Origin: a virus
DNA length: 45,946 bases
IMG/VR virus record: IMGVR_UViG_3300042516_001891
Coordinates: 1 to 45,946 of that record
Direction: 5' to 3' (one strand)
The position numbers were made by a program, and so were the translations under genes. Positions 13,549-22,263 of the stretch are shown in pieces. The notes beneath the pieces are model-generated. The model had not been told where the DNA came from and ran no database searches. It saw only the letters and a program-made list of their open reading frames with translations. Positions within the stretch are counted from its first letter, which is position 1. The number at the start of each line of letters is the position of its first letter.

Positions 13549-16500
13549 TTATTTATTTGACTGATTGTTGATGGAATTTAGTTTATTATTCAGATCTTTA
13601 ATTGCCTCAATTAAGAGTGGTACTAATTTTTCGTATTGAACTGCCTTATATCCATCACCCCTAGTTTTAACAACTTGTGGGAGAATTGATTCAACTTCTT
13701 GGGCAATAACACCAACATCCTCTCCAGTATGTGATGAATTATCATTCCAAGTAAAAGTATTTCCACTTATGGAGTTTACTTTGTCTAGAGCATTTGGTAT
13801 TGGATTAATATTATTTTTCAGTCGCTTATCAGAACTATAGAATGCAGTAATGTCACCAACAACATTGAGTGCTCCACCAATGTAAACATTATTGTTTGTT
13901 CTTAATTCATTATCAGTATCACAATAAATTGATGCAGATCCACTGTTTGAAGCATTATTTAGTATAAGATCTCCACCATTACGTAAAGTTATACCTGTGC
14001 TGCTATTAACTGTTAAAGATCCAACAAGAGATGCATCGCCACCAACAAAAATATTTGAATTAAATGTAGATACGCCAACAAAAGTAGAAACCCCAGATAC
14101 TCTAAGTAATCCAGTGATACTGGTAGCTCCACCAACGTTTAGATTTTTTTCAATTCCAACTCCACCCTCAACAACTAAACATCCAGTATCTTTATCTACA
14201 GATTGTGTCGTACTATCAATTTTAAGAGAATCTCTAACTTTTAATGAATTGTTAATATTTACCGCACCATTGATTTTAAGGTCCTTATTCATCAACACTG
14301 GACCATTAAATTGTGATAAAATGGTTCCAGAATTTCCACCTTCAACTAATAATCTTTCTTTAATAGTTACTTCATCAAAAACTACACTTAATCTAGAAGG
14401 ATCTTGTCCAGTTACTGTTGGTGTGGGAATATCAAAAGTTTTTTGTTTTCCACTGGTTGATGAATATTTTGTATTTCCAATGAAGAAATCTCCATCGCTA
14501 TTCATTCCAGTATAAACTACTATTCCAGATGATTTTTCCTGAGACTGTGATAAAAATTCTTCTCTTTCAGTTAAAGTTTTAACTTGTAACTGTGGAAGAG
14601 AAGTTGAGTAGTTTCCAGGACCATATCCAAGATATTCAAAAGTATGACCAGAAGCTCTTATGATTGCAGGTCTTCTTAATTCAATTGCAATTGGTTTTAT
14701 TTTTTGAATTAATGAATTTGCTGAATGACTTTCAATTTGAGTTCCTAATGCTCCACGAATAACATAAATTAGATTAAGATTAGATCCACTAAGAGTACTA
14801 CTAGTGATTCTCATAATCTCATTGCCAATCTGAATATAAGAACCTAGTGGAAATCTATTAAGTATTGCTGTCTGTGACTCTAGAGTTTCAACCTCAAGAT
14901 AATTTTCTGTAGTTACTGCAGTAATGAGATTTAATCTTTCATTATCGTAGATATATTGTCCACGTATACCTAAATTTTCTCCTTGTATATCTGAAGTAGA
15001 TTCATTGGCAGAAAGACCATGTTTAAAAATTCTAGATGCTGATAAAGATCTATTTGTTAAAGATCTAAAACTTGTTAAACTAGTAATTTCATTAACAATA
15101 TAATCTCCAAGATTATTATTATTGGAATCAATTATTCTAATTCTATTACCAATGAGTAATCCATGAGAAGATGAACAATTAAATGTCATGTAACCATTGG
15201 AAGAATTGTAAGAAGAAGAACTTACTACTAAAGACTTCCCAACGTTAAATGCATATTGATTTATTTGTATTCTTGGATCACCATTGGTAATCGCAACTGA
15301 AACTTGTGTCGTTGAAGGAATTGATGTTATTCTAAAGTATCCATCTGAAGTCGTTGTAATTCCAGTTGTTTGAATTACATTATTGATCGCACTAGAAATT
15401 CCACTATGTGAAATAGTTATTGAAGCTCCACTACCAGAACCAACGACTGTAGTATCAAACTCTAATACTTCTCCGTTAGTGTATCCAGATCCACCTGTCA
15501 TAATATCAACAGATGTTATAGAGTTTGCTGCTCCAGCAACAACCACTTTAGATGTTGCACCATCCCAGGTTGAAGTTCCCGTATTATATAATTTTACATT
15601 ATAGTATGTTCCAGGAGTATATCCACTACCACGACTAATTGAAGAATATGTAACAATGCCACTTAAATTATGAGGTCTGTCAAATACTAATGTTGTAGTT
15701 CCAGAAGTTGCTGATGTGTATGTAGTGCTAACTCCAGTGATCTTTAATCCAAATCCCAAAGAAACTGCCATTTTATCTACAGTTTCTTTGGTAACACTTT
15801 TCTTTACATCATTAGTAACAACGTCTCCAACTGGACTTCTTTTTGCAAAACATTTTGTAGGTTGAGGATTCTCTTCAATATTATCTCTATCAAACTGTGG
15901 ATATAAATCAATAACTGGTTGACTAAATTTAAGATCAGAAAATTCTTCAGGTATCTGATTATCCGCATTTAAAACATATAAGTGATAAATTCCATCTTGT
16001 ACATTGTAAATGTAAGAAGAAATTGTATCACTTCTGTAAATATAGAAATTTTTCTTTAAATCTATTCTTTCAAATCTTGGTAAAAAGACATTTCTCGTGC
16101 TTGTATTATCTACAAATGTTCCAGTATTATGGGTTACACCTTCAATATCAACAATTGAATATGTAAAAGATTTATCACCAGTTACTGACAAAACTGTAAA
16201 TAATCCATTAAATCCTTTATTATTTTCTCCAGAAGCATTGGTACTGCTCTGAACATTTTTAATTGTGACTGTATCACCAACAGATAAATTGTGAGGTTTT
16301 TCTGTAGTTACAGTAACTATATTAGATGTTTGAGAACATTTACTAATTAATCTTAGATTTTTATTATAAGCATAATCGTTAGAAGTAATATTAGTTAAAG
16401 TAAAATCATATTCACTTCTAGCTCCAGTAGAATTTGATTCTTGAATAACATATCCCTCTGTTGGATCTTTAGCATTAATAGATTCTTTTGGGATAACAAC

Positions 16501-18876
16501 TCTTAATTTATAAATTTTTTCATCAAGACTTCTGATATCACTATTTCTTTCAAAATATGAAACTTCCGATCTATCAGTAAGTGATGCTTCTCCTAAAGTG
16601 TTAAAAATATTATAAATGTCATTGTTTGGATTTACATGTAGGAACCAATTGGAATTTGCATCATCATATTGTACTGGAGATCCAACATCTCCCGCATTTT
16701 TATCAGAAACTCTACTAACGATTTTAACTTTTGATCCACCATAAATCGTTATGGCAGTTCCATTGTCGGTATTTGTCTTCGATGCTGCAATCTTTATTTC
16801 AGTGCTTGAATGCCTAATTGCATAGTAAATAACATTCTCAGTTAAATTTTCTGGTATATCTCCATCATCACTAAGTATCAGTATCTTCTCACCTGTTGAT
16901 AAATTATGAGTTCCAATATTCAGAATATTTGATGGTGATCCGGAAGGACCAGAAACTACATAATATTCTTTAAATGATACGTTAGATCCATATGCAACAT
17001 TATTAATAAAACTATCAACCATATTAATGGAAGCACTATAATTGTTCCCGTTCGCAGAAACAAATATCTTATCATCTACCTTGGCACCAACTTTAAACGC
17101 TTGAACAACAACTGGAGGTAAATCTTGTTTTTCTGTAAATCCATACAAATAAAGATGACTAGAAATTCCAACACTTGTTGTGAGACCAACATCAAATGAT
17201 TGCCAATCAATTAAACTTGTTTCGGAAATAATTGCTCTAGGCGTGATAATTGATGTTATGTAAGCATTATCATCTTTTGAAAACGCTTCTTTTCTGAAAC
17301 CATATGACGATAATGCAAGTTGTCCAAAGTTTGAGTTTGAGTTTGTAATACTGATGTCGCCACCAGTTTGAGAATCAAAATGTTTCGTAAATCCAATTGC
17401 GAATACAGAAACAACTTGAACGAATGCATCGTTAGTAACTTTTACGTGACTGGATTCCCACCCATCTCTATAAATTGCATCAGAATCTAAGTGATATGCA
17501 CTATTTGGATTTGTTGAAGATGATCCGGATGCGAGTTCAGATCCAGATGTTTTTGTTACTGTAATTGACTCATATTTTCTAGATGTTTTGTTATACTTAA
17601 CAAAAGCTCTATCATCTTTTTGTAGAGAAACACCAGTAAACTGTGCGACCACCATGGATTTAAATCCAGATGCCTTGCTTCCATCTGCAAGCATTCCGTT
17701 CATACCCCAAACGGAACGTAAAGATACGTTAAAAATGTATGGGGATGCACCAGATACTGTATCAGTTTCAATGGTCACTTCTGCACCAGAAACAGACGGA
17801 GATGCTGGAAGATTATTTCTAACAAATGGAAGTAAATATGTAAATTGAAAAAGACTGTTTACATTTTGTACTTTTGTAGAAATATTATAATCTTCAACAT
17901 CAATACCATTAATTTTTACTGGAGTTCCCGCAGTTAATCCATGAGGTTCACTAGTTGTAACGGTAACTAAATTAGATGGAGTAAATCCATCTCCCGATGT
18001 AATGGAACTGATGGGAATGGGATCTGGAGCAAACGCACCAACAATTTCCCATTCTGGACGTTGCTTAGAAAATCCTAGTGAGTTTGATGGAAATTTTTGA
18101 TCAATATCTCTACCAGATGCCCTATTAAAGGCATTAGATAACTTACTATAGTACATGTCAAGATCACTAATATCATATCCAGTAGGAACATTTGTTCCAT
18201 CCGCATATTCAAAACAAGTTAATTTATGGTGAGAAAAAGTCGGTTTAGATCTATTTCCAGATGAAAAATCTCTACTATCAGTATATACTAAAGTATTTTC
18301 ATCACCATCAAAAAATGAAAGTTGCCAAAAATAACAAGCACCAGTAATTCTAAAGATAGCACTTGGATCAACGTCAACGTCTGTAGGATTTGGTATATAT
18401 TTTGGCCTAATCTTTGTCTTTCTTAAATCTAAACTAACAATAGAGGTTCCTCTAGGAACTATTACTCCACCACGAATACTATTAAACTTATATAAAATAT
18501 TATCTGAAGAAGTAATATCAAAATTTGAATTCAAATCTAAAGTTAGTTCTGCAGATGCTGCAGTTTGTTCACCTAAAGGAGATATTGCATAGGCAGTTCC
18601 CGCAATATCTTTAATAGCATATCCAGGTCTATTGTCAACTGTATGCTCGCCAGGAAAAAGAAGTATTGTTGTTTTTTCAGTAACGTCGTTATTATTACCC
18701 TTTAAATATGAAAATCTTGCTGATTCTAAAAGTGCTCTTTGTACAGTCTTAAAGGGTTGAGCAAGAGAGTTTCCTTGGTTATTAATATTATCAGTTGCAT
18801 CAAGATCGTTCGGATTAACATAAAGAATACGACCTTCAACGTTTTTGATAAAATTCTCTAACTTATTAAGAGGCAT
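13549..18876 (-). CDS. Large tail fibre protein with C-terminal S74 self-cleaving chaperone
   Basis: 1775 residues. The N-terminus (RILYVNPNDLDATD, QGNSLAQPFKTVQRALLESA) looks like the beta-helix or pectate-lyase-like start of cyanophage structural proteins. The middle is a long beta-rich array. The last 95 residues form a Peptidase_S74 intramolecular chaperone: SSDKRLKNNI begins at about residue 1681, followed by FTWND, DVGVIAQEVESILPQVV and a final coiled coil (IEAIKDLNNKLNSINNQ). In this family the Ser and Lys of the opening motif release the chaperone after trimer folding, so the mature fibre should end near residue 1680. Probable host-recognition fibre. Confidence 0.85.
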   Translation of the reverse strand: MPLNKLENFIKNVEGRILYVNPNDLDATDNINNQGNSLAQPFKTVQRALLESARFSYLKGNNNDVTEKTTILLFPGEHTVDNRPGYAIKDIAGTAYAISPLGEQTAASAELTLDLNSNFDITSSDNILYKFNSIRGGVIVPRGTSIVSLDLRKTKIRPKYIPNPTDVDVDPSAIFRITGACYFWQLSFFDGDENTLVYTDSRDFSSGNRSKPTFSHHKLTCFEYADGTNVPTGYDISDLDMYYSKLSNAFNRASGRDIDQKFPSNSLGFSKQRPEWEIVGAFAPDPIPISSITSGDGFTPSNLVTVTTSEPHGLTAGTPVKINGIDVEDYNISTKVQNVNSLFQFTYLLPFVRNNLPASPSVSGAEVTIETDTVSGASPYIFNVSLRSVWGMNGMLADGSKASGFKSMVVAQFTGVSLQKDDRAFVKYNKTSRKYESITVTKTSGSELASGSSSTNPNSAYHLDSDAIYRDGWESSHVKVTNDAFVQVVSVFAIGFTKHFDSQTGGDISITNSNSNFGQLALSSYGFRKEAFSKDDNAYITSIITPRAIISETSLIDWQSFDVGLTTSVGISSHLYLYGFTEKQDLPPVVVQAFKVGAKVDDKIFVSANGNNYSASINMVDSFINNVAYGSNVSFKEYYVVSGPSGSPSNILNIGTHNLSTGEKILILSDDGDIPENLTENVIYYAIRHSSTEIKIAASKTNTDNGTAITIYGGSKVKIVSRVSDKNAGDVGSPVQYDDANSNWFLHVNPNNDIYNIFNTLGEASLTDRSEVSYFERNSDIRSLDEKIYKLRVVIPKESINAKDPTEGYVIQESNSTGARSEYDFTLTNITSNDYAYNKNLRLISKCSQTSNIVTVTTEKPHNLSVGDTVTIKNVQSSTNASGENNKGFNGLFTVLSVTGDKSFTYSIVDIEGVTHNTGTFVDNTSTRNVFLPRFERIDLKKNFYIYRSDTISSYIYNVQDGIYHLYVLNADNQIPEEFSDLKFSQPVIDLYPQFDRDNIEENPQPTKCFAKRSPVGDVVTNDVKKSVTKETVDKMAVSLGFGLKITGVSTTYTSATSGTTTLVFDRPHNLSGIVTYSSISRGSGYTPGTYYNVKLYNTGTSTWDGATSKVVVAGAANSITSVDIMTGGSGYTNGEVLEFDTTVVGSGSGASITISHSGISSAINNVIQTTGITTTSDGYFRITSIPSTTQVSVAITNGDPRIQINQYAFNVGKSLVVSSSSYNSSNGYMTFNCSSSHGLLIGNRIRIIDSNNNNLGDYIVNEITSLTSFRSLTNRSLSASRIFKHGLSANESTSDIQGENLGIRGQYIYDNERLNLITAVTTENYLEVETLESQTAILNRFPLGSYIQIGNEIMRITSSTLSGSNLNLIYVIRGALGTQIESHSANSLIQKIKPIAIELRRPAIIRASGHTFEYLGYGPGNYSTSLPQLQVKTLTEREEFLSQSQEKSSGIVVYTGMNSDGDFFIGNTKYSSTSGKQKTFDIPTPTVTGQDPSRLSVVFDEVTIKERLLVEGGNSGTILSQFNGPVLMNKDLKINGAVNINNSLKVRDSLKIDSTTQSVDKDTGCLVVEGGVGIEKNLNVGGATSITGLLRVSGVSTFVGVSTFNSNIFVGGDASLVGSLTVNSSTGITLRNGGDLILNNASNSGSASIYCDTDNELRTNNNVYIGGALNVVGDITAFYSSDKRLKNNINPIPNALDKVNSISGNTFTWNDNSSHTGEDVGVIAQEVESILPQVVKTRGDGYKAVQYEKLVPLLIEAIKDLNNKLNSINNQSNK

Positions 18877-18908
18877 CGGATTATATGAACCAAAATATTT
18901 CTATGTTT

Positions 18909-18916
18909 TATTTAGT
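18909..18916 (-). promoter_or_regulatory. Late-type promoter ACTAAATA
   Basis: ACTAAATA on the minus strand, 32 nt before the fibre gene ATG at 18876 and overlapping the stop of the small gene upstream. Confidence 0.45.
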
Positions 18917-19214
18917 TCATTAAATCCTCATCAAAAATATAATAATCATCATCTGGCATATCTTCTGGATTCTCTAACTCAATTGGAAAAAGGCAAGGAT
19001 GCACTTCTTCATCTATAAGATAAAAAGAACTTTTATATAAGTCTTCTGGTTCAAATGATCTTTCTTTATCTGCTAGTCTCTTAAGATCATCATCTTCCAA
19101 ATGACCATCTGGTAGTTCATCAAATGTAAATGGTACATGATTGATAAAGTACATTTTTACAATCATACTGCCATTATTGTACCAGCAATATGCACTATCA
19201 ATACGATAAGACAT
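18912..19214 (-). CDS. Acidic hypothetical protein
   Basis: 100 residues, very acidic, especially the C-terminal half (ENPEDMPDDDYYIFDEDL). It starts MSYRIDSAYCWYNNGSMIVK, with GGGAGT upstream and AATAAATA 21 nt before the ATG. No domain recognised. The acidity might suggest a DNA mimic or a chaperone-like role, but nothing else supports that. Confidence 0.7.
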   Translation of the reverse strand: MSYRIDSAYCWYNNGSMIVKMYFINHVPFTFDELPDGHLEDDDLKRLADKERSFEPEDLYKSSFYLIDEEVHPCLFPIELENPEDMPDDDYYIFDEDLMN

Positions 19215-19235
19215 AGGATTTACTCCCGTATCTTA

Positions 19236-19243
19236 TATTTATT
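19236..19243 (-). promoter_or_regulatory. Late-type promoter AATAAATA
   Basis: AATAAATA on the minus strand, 21 nt before the ATG at 19214; one mismatch from TATAAATA. It lies just downstream of the tRNA. Confidence 0.45.
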
Positions 19244-19255
19244 TTTATGTTTTTA

Positions 19256-19328
19256 TGCTCGTTACTGGGATCGAACCAGTCTATCAGGTCTTATGAGGAC
19301 CGCGCTTTCGCCAGAGAGCTAAACGAGC
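19256..19328 (-). tRNA. tRNA with CAT anticodon (Met, or Ile if lysidine-modified)
   Basis: A 73-nt cloverleaf on the minus strand. The acceptor GCTCGTT/AACGAGC pairs perfectly, the D arm has a GG in its loop, the anticodon loop is CTCATAA (anticodon CAT), the T stem ACTGG/CCAGT is perfect with loop TTCGATC, and the discriminator is A. The top anticodon-stem pair is mismatched (C-U). CCA is not encoded. Elongator Met and Ile2 (C34 to lysidine) share this anticodon and I cannot separate them by eye. Confidence 0.85.
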
Positions 19329-19330
19329 GA

Positions 19331-19392
19331 TGGGAATACTGGGAGTTGAACTCAGTCTAATTTTTTATAAAAATTCCACTTCGACTACTCCC
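19331..19392 (-). tRNA. tRNA-like sequence lacking a normal D arm (possible pseudo-tRNA)
   Basis: 62 nt on the minus strand, 2 nt from the tRNA. The acceptor GGGAGTA/TATTCCC (one G-T), a T arm CTGAG-TTCAACT-CCCAG (one mismatch) and an anticodon arm AATTT-TTATAAA-AAATT are present. Only 10 nt separate acceptor and anticodon stem, so no D stem can form. By position the anticodon reads ATA, unusual because A34 is rare. It is either a decayed tRNA or a noncanonical structured RNA. Confidence 0.5.
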
Positions 19393-19405
19393 ATAAACCA
19401 GATCA

Positions 19406-19434
19406 ATTACAGAGGATCTGGAACTCTTTGTCAA
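19406..19434 (-). promoter_or_regulatory. Sigma-70-type promoter TTGACA-17-TGTAAT for the tRNAs
   Basis: TTGACA (19429-19434), 17-bp spacer, TGTAAT (19406-19411) on the minus strand, overlapping the stop of the Phd-like gene. A 7-bp perfect inverted repeat CCAGATC/GATCTGG straddles the -10, so a repressor could bind there. Drives the tRNA-like and tRNA genes. Confidence 0.7.
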
Positions 19435-19613
19435 CTACCTTCTTCGTGATCTGTGTGAATCCTAATTATTTCATCAATTTCTTTATGCTCTTTGTATGGC
19501 ATGAGAATTACATTCCCATGATTACTTTTTACTAGAAATTGTTGTCCTTGTTCAACACGATCAATAAAATATTCAAAATTTTCTTGCAATTCTTGAATAG
19601 TGATAGTTTTCAT
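19431..19613 (-). CDS. Phd/YefM-type antitoxin, orphan
   Basis: 60 residues from the ATG at 19613 (MKTITIQELQENFEYFIDRV). This is the classic Phd/YefM N-terminal fold: a short strand, then a helix with LQENF, then EQGQQFLVKSNHGNVILMPYKE. Known members bind DNA as dimers through this part and neutralise a toxin through a C-terminal tail. The tail here is short and acidic (IHTDHEEGS). No Doc or RelE/YoeB-like toxin is next to it. The phage may use it to block a host toxin, or as a transcription regulator of the adjacent promoters. Confidence 0.75.
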   Translation of the reverse strand: MKTITIQELQENFEYFIDRVEQGQQFLVKSNHGNVILMPYKEHKEIDEIIRIHTDHEEGS

Positions 19614-19618
19614 CTTAT

Positions 19619-19813
19619 TCAAAAGGGATTTGAGTACACCAAAGTTTCTTCATCAAGTTGTGAGCGAACAACATCAAGAACATTCATAAACTGATCAACA
19701 GTTTCACATTCTACAACTTTTTCACCACCCTCACTAGAATACAAATAAAATTTTCGTGCAAGAGTATCAACAACACAACGAGTTAAAAACTCATTTGTTT
19801 CAGAAGGCATCAT
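19619..19813 (-). CDS. Small hypothetical protein upstream of the antitoxin
   Basis: 64 residues from ATGATG at 19813/19810. A longer frame to 19876 runs through a consensus promoter, so I exclude it. The peptide (FLTRCVVDTLARKFYLYSSEGGEKVVECETVDQFMNVLDVV) looks like a small alpha/beta domain. It does not match a Doc or RelE toxin fold by eye and is too short for Doc. It is co-transcribed with the Phd-like gene, whose start it nearly touches. Confidence 0.65.
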   Translation of the reverse strand: MMPSETNEFLTRCVVDTLARKFYLYSSEGGEKVVECETVDQFMNVLDVVRSQLDEETLVYSNPF

Positions 19814-19835
19814 TTTGATTTTTGAGTACCCTGAT

Positions 19836-19864
19836 ATTATAGGGTGCCTGGCGGGAAATGTCAA
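19836..19864 (-). promoter_or_regulatory. Consensus sigma-70 promoter TTGACA-17-TATAAT
   Basis: A perfect TTGACA (19859-19864), 17-bp spacer and perfect TATAAT (19836-19841) on the minus strand, 9 nt after the stop of the collagen-like fibre gene. Predicted to drive the hypothetical gene and the antitoxin strongly early in infection. Confidence 0.85.
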
Positions 19865-19872
19865 GTGAATCT

Positions 19873-22254
19873 TCATGAAGATTTTTTACAGTCTTCAATT
19901 ATGATTTTAATTTTTTCTTCAAGATCTAAAATTTTGTGTTGTTGTTTTTTCATAGCATCTATTATAAAAGAAATCAAAGGAATATAACTTACAGATTTAT
20001 AGTTACTATCAGTTTTAACGAGTTCTGGTAGAATTTTTTCTATTTCTTGAGCAATTACACCATAACTTATTGCACCAGTATCTTTCCAGGTAAACTTAAC
20101 TGGATTAATTTTTTCAATAACTTCTATAGAATCTAGTAAATTTTTTAATGGTTCAATATTTTCCTTTAAATTTTGGTCGGATGTTGAGTTAAAATCAACA
20201 GCAGTTAATTGACCTGTTGATGGATTAAAAGTTAGTTTTGTTGACGCTACATTTACTGTTAGAGGAGTTCCGCTAGTAATATCATCAAATAAAATATATC
20301 TCGTTGCATCTGTTGTAGTGTCATCAGAAACAGAAATTCCATTCCCAGATATTCCTTGAGATCCTTGATTACCCCCAAGTCCTTGAAGACCTTGAACACT
20401 TAGTCCCTGGGTTCCTTGTAAACCTTGTAAACCTTGTGATCCCTGAGTTCCTTGTGTCCCTTGAGCACCTTGAGATCCACTAGTTCCACTAGTTCCATCT
20501 GCACCTTTAAGTCCTTGAACACCTTGAGTGCCTTGTAAACCTTGTAATCCCTGAGTACCTTGAGTACCTTGAGTTCCTTGAGTACCTTGTAAACCTTGTA
20601 AACCCTGAGTTCCTTGAGTACCTTGAGTTCCTTGAGTTCCTTGAGTTCCTCGTGTCCCTTGAGTACCTTGTAAACCTTGTAATCCCTGGAGACCTTGTGT
20701 CCCTTGAGCACCTTGAGATCCACTAGTTCCACTAGTTCCATCTGCACCTTTAAGTCCTTGAACACCTTGAAGACCCTGCAATCCTTGGGTTCCTTGAGTT
20801 CCTTGAGTTCCTTGAGTTCCTTGAGTACCTTGTAAACCCTGAGTTCCCTGAGTACCTTGAGTTCCTTGAGTTCCTTGAGTTCCTCGTGTCCCTTGAGTAC
20901 CTTGTAAACCTTGTAATCCCTGAGTGCCCTGAAAACCTTGAGTACCCTGTAATCCTTGTGTACCTTGAGTACCTTGAGCACCTTGTGTGCCTTGTCCGGC
21001 ATTTTGACCAGAAATACCCTGATTACCCTGTAAACCTTGTAATCCTTGAATACCTTGAGTACCTTGAGTACCTTGAGTTCCTTGTAGTCCTTGAGTACCT
21101 TGAGTACCTTGTGTACCCTGTAATCCTTGAGCACCTTGAGCACCTTGAGTACCTTGAGCACCTTGAATACCTTGAGCACCTTGAGTACCTTGAGTACCTT
21201 GGAGACCTTGTAATCCTTGAGTACCTTGAGTACCTTGTCCGGCATTTTGACCAGAAATACCCTGATTACCCTGTAAACCTTGTAATCCTTGAATACCTTG
21301 AGTACCTTGAGTACCTTGATTACTTAATCCTTGGGTTCCTTGAATTCCTTGAGAACCTTGAAATCCTGATACTCCTTGAATACCTTGATTTCCTTGAAGA
21401 CCTTGAATACCTTGAGTACCTTGAGTACCTTGAGTTCCTTGTAGTCCTTGAATACCTTGAATTCCTTGATTACTTAATCCTTGGATTCCTTGAGTTCCTT
21501 GAGAACCTTGAAATCCTGATACTCCTTGAATACCTTGATTTCCTTGAAGACCTTGAAGACCCTGCAATCCTTGAACACCTTGAGTACCTTGAGTACCTTG
21601 AGTACCTTGAGTACCTTGATTACTTAATCCTTGGGTTCCTTGAGTTCCTTGAGAACCTTGAAATCCTGATACTCCTTGAATACCTTGATTTCCTTGAAGA
21701 CCTTGAATACCTTGAGTACCTTGAGTTCCTTGTAGTCCTTGAAGACCATGCAATCCTTGAACACCTTGAGTACCTTGATTTCCTTGAAGACCTTGTAATC
21801 CTTGAGTACCTTGTGAACCTTGTGTACCTTGACCTGCATTTTGTCCCGCAAGACCTTGAGAACCTTGAGAGCCTTGAATGCCTTGAGTACCTTGAGTTCC
21901 TTGTGAACCTTGTGTACCTTGAAAATCACTTAGTGGACCTTGAACACCTTGCAATCCCTGTAGTCCCTGAGTACCTTGAGTACCTTGAGTTCCTTGAGAT
22001 CCTTGTGCTCCTTGTATTCCAGCACCATCTTGTTCTGTTGATTTAATCCAATATCTTTTTCCTATTTTTCCATCAACTGCTATTAATACATATTGTTCTC
22101 CTGGAGGAACTGGATTTGCTCCAACAGATGAAACACCAACATTCGGATCTCCTAGATCAGGTTCTGCTTGCTCTAAACCTAAAAATTCATATCTATCTGA
22201 AGTTATACCAGATTGATCAAATCTTTTTACTCTTCCAGAATTATACTTTACCAT
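19873..22254 (-). CDS. Collagen-like tail protein with C-terminal S74 chaperone
   Basis: 793 residues. Residues 1-75 form a globular head (YVLIAVDGKIGKRYWIKS). About 540 residues of G-x-Q repeats follow, mostly GTQ, GLQ and GIQ triplets, interrupted by short modules such as GLSNQG, GVSGFQ and GQNAGQG. The end is a Peptidase_S74 domain: STSDQNLKENI starts at about residue 690, then FTWKDTG, YGVIAQEIEKILPELV and a coiled-coil tail. The repeat should form a triple-helical stalk, and the S74 domain should trimerise and then cleave itself off. Probably a distal tail fibre. Confidence 0.85.
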   Translation of the reverse strand: MVKYNSGRVKRFDQSGITSDRYEFLGLEQAEPDLGDPNVGVSSVGANPVPPGEQYVLIAVDGKIGKRYWIKSTEQDGAGIQGAQGSQGTQGTQGTQGLQGLQGVQGPLSDFQGTQGSQGTQGTQGIQGSQGSQGLAGQNAGQGTQGSQGTQGLQGLQGNQGTQGVQGLHGLQGLQGTQGTQGIQGLQGNQGIQGVSGFQGSQGTQGTQGLSNQGTQGTQGTQGTQGVQGLQGLQGLQGNQGIQGVSGFQGSQGTQGIQGLSNQGIQGIQGLQGTQGTQGTQGIQGLQGNQGIQGVSGFQGSQGIQGTQGLSNQGTQGTQGIQGLQGLQGNQGISGQNAGQGTQGTQGLQGLQGTQGTQGAQGIQGAQGTQGAQGAQGLQGTQGTQGTQGLQGTQGTQGTQGIQGLQGLQGNQGISGQNAGQGTQGAQGTQGTQGLQGTQGFQGTQGLQGLQGTQGTRGTQGTQGTQGTQGTQGLQGTQGTQGTQGTQGTQGLQGLQGVQGLKGADGTSGTSGSQGAQGTQGLQGLQGLQGTQGTRGTQGTQGTQGTQGTQGLQGLQGTQGTQGTQGTQGLQGLQGTQGVQGLKGADGTSGTSGSQGAQGTQGTQGSQGLQGLQGTQGLSVQGLQGLGGNQGSQGISGNGISVSDDTTTDATRYILFDDITSGTPLTVNVASTKLTFNPSTGQLTAVDFNSTSDQNLKENIEPLKNLLDSIEVIEKINPVKFTWKDTGAISYGVIAQEIEKILPELVKTDSNYKSVSYIPLISFIIDAMKKQQHKILDLEEKIKIIIEDCKKSS
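20400..22020 (-). repeat. Tandem 9-bp-type repeats encoding G-x-Q collagen-like triplets
   Basis: Long array of CCTTGAGTA-like units (plus-strand view) with third-base variation. It includes longer near-identical blocks, for example the two copies around the CTTGTCCGGCATTTTGACC segment near 20992 and 21236. Such arrays change length by recombination or slippage. Confidence 0.85.
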
Positions 22255-22263
22255 TTTGCTTCA

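Noticed and set aside
19619-19876. 85-codon version of the gene upstream of the antitoxin
   Set aside because: Its first 20 codons overlap a perfect TTGACA-17-TATAAT promoter; the start at 19813 or 19810 lies after the predicted transcript start.
20400-22020. Repeat array as a possible CRISPR
   Set aside because: Units are 9 bp, contiguous and in frame with an encoded G-x-Q protein; no unique spacers and no cas genes.
20886-22046. Long plus-strand reading frame of 386 codons (and a 281-codon minus frame at 20400-21245)
   Set aside because: It is the antisense or shifted reading of the 9-bp collagen-like repeat; codon periodicity keeps all frames open. The composition (endless LEYLE or VLKVLK) is an artefact.
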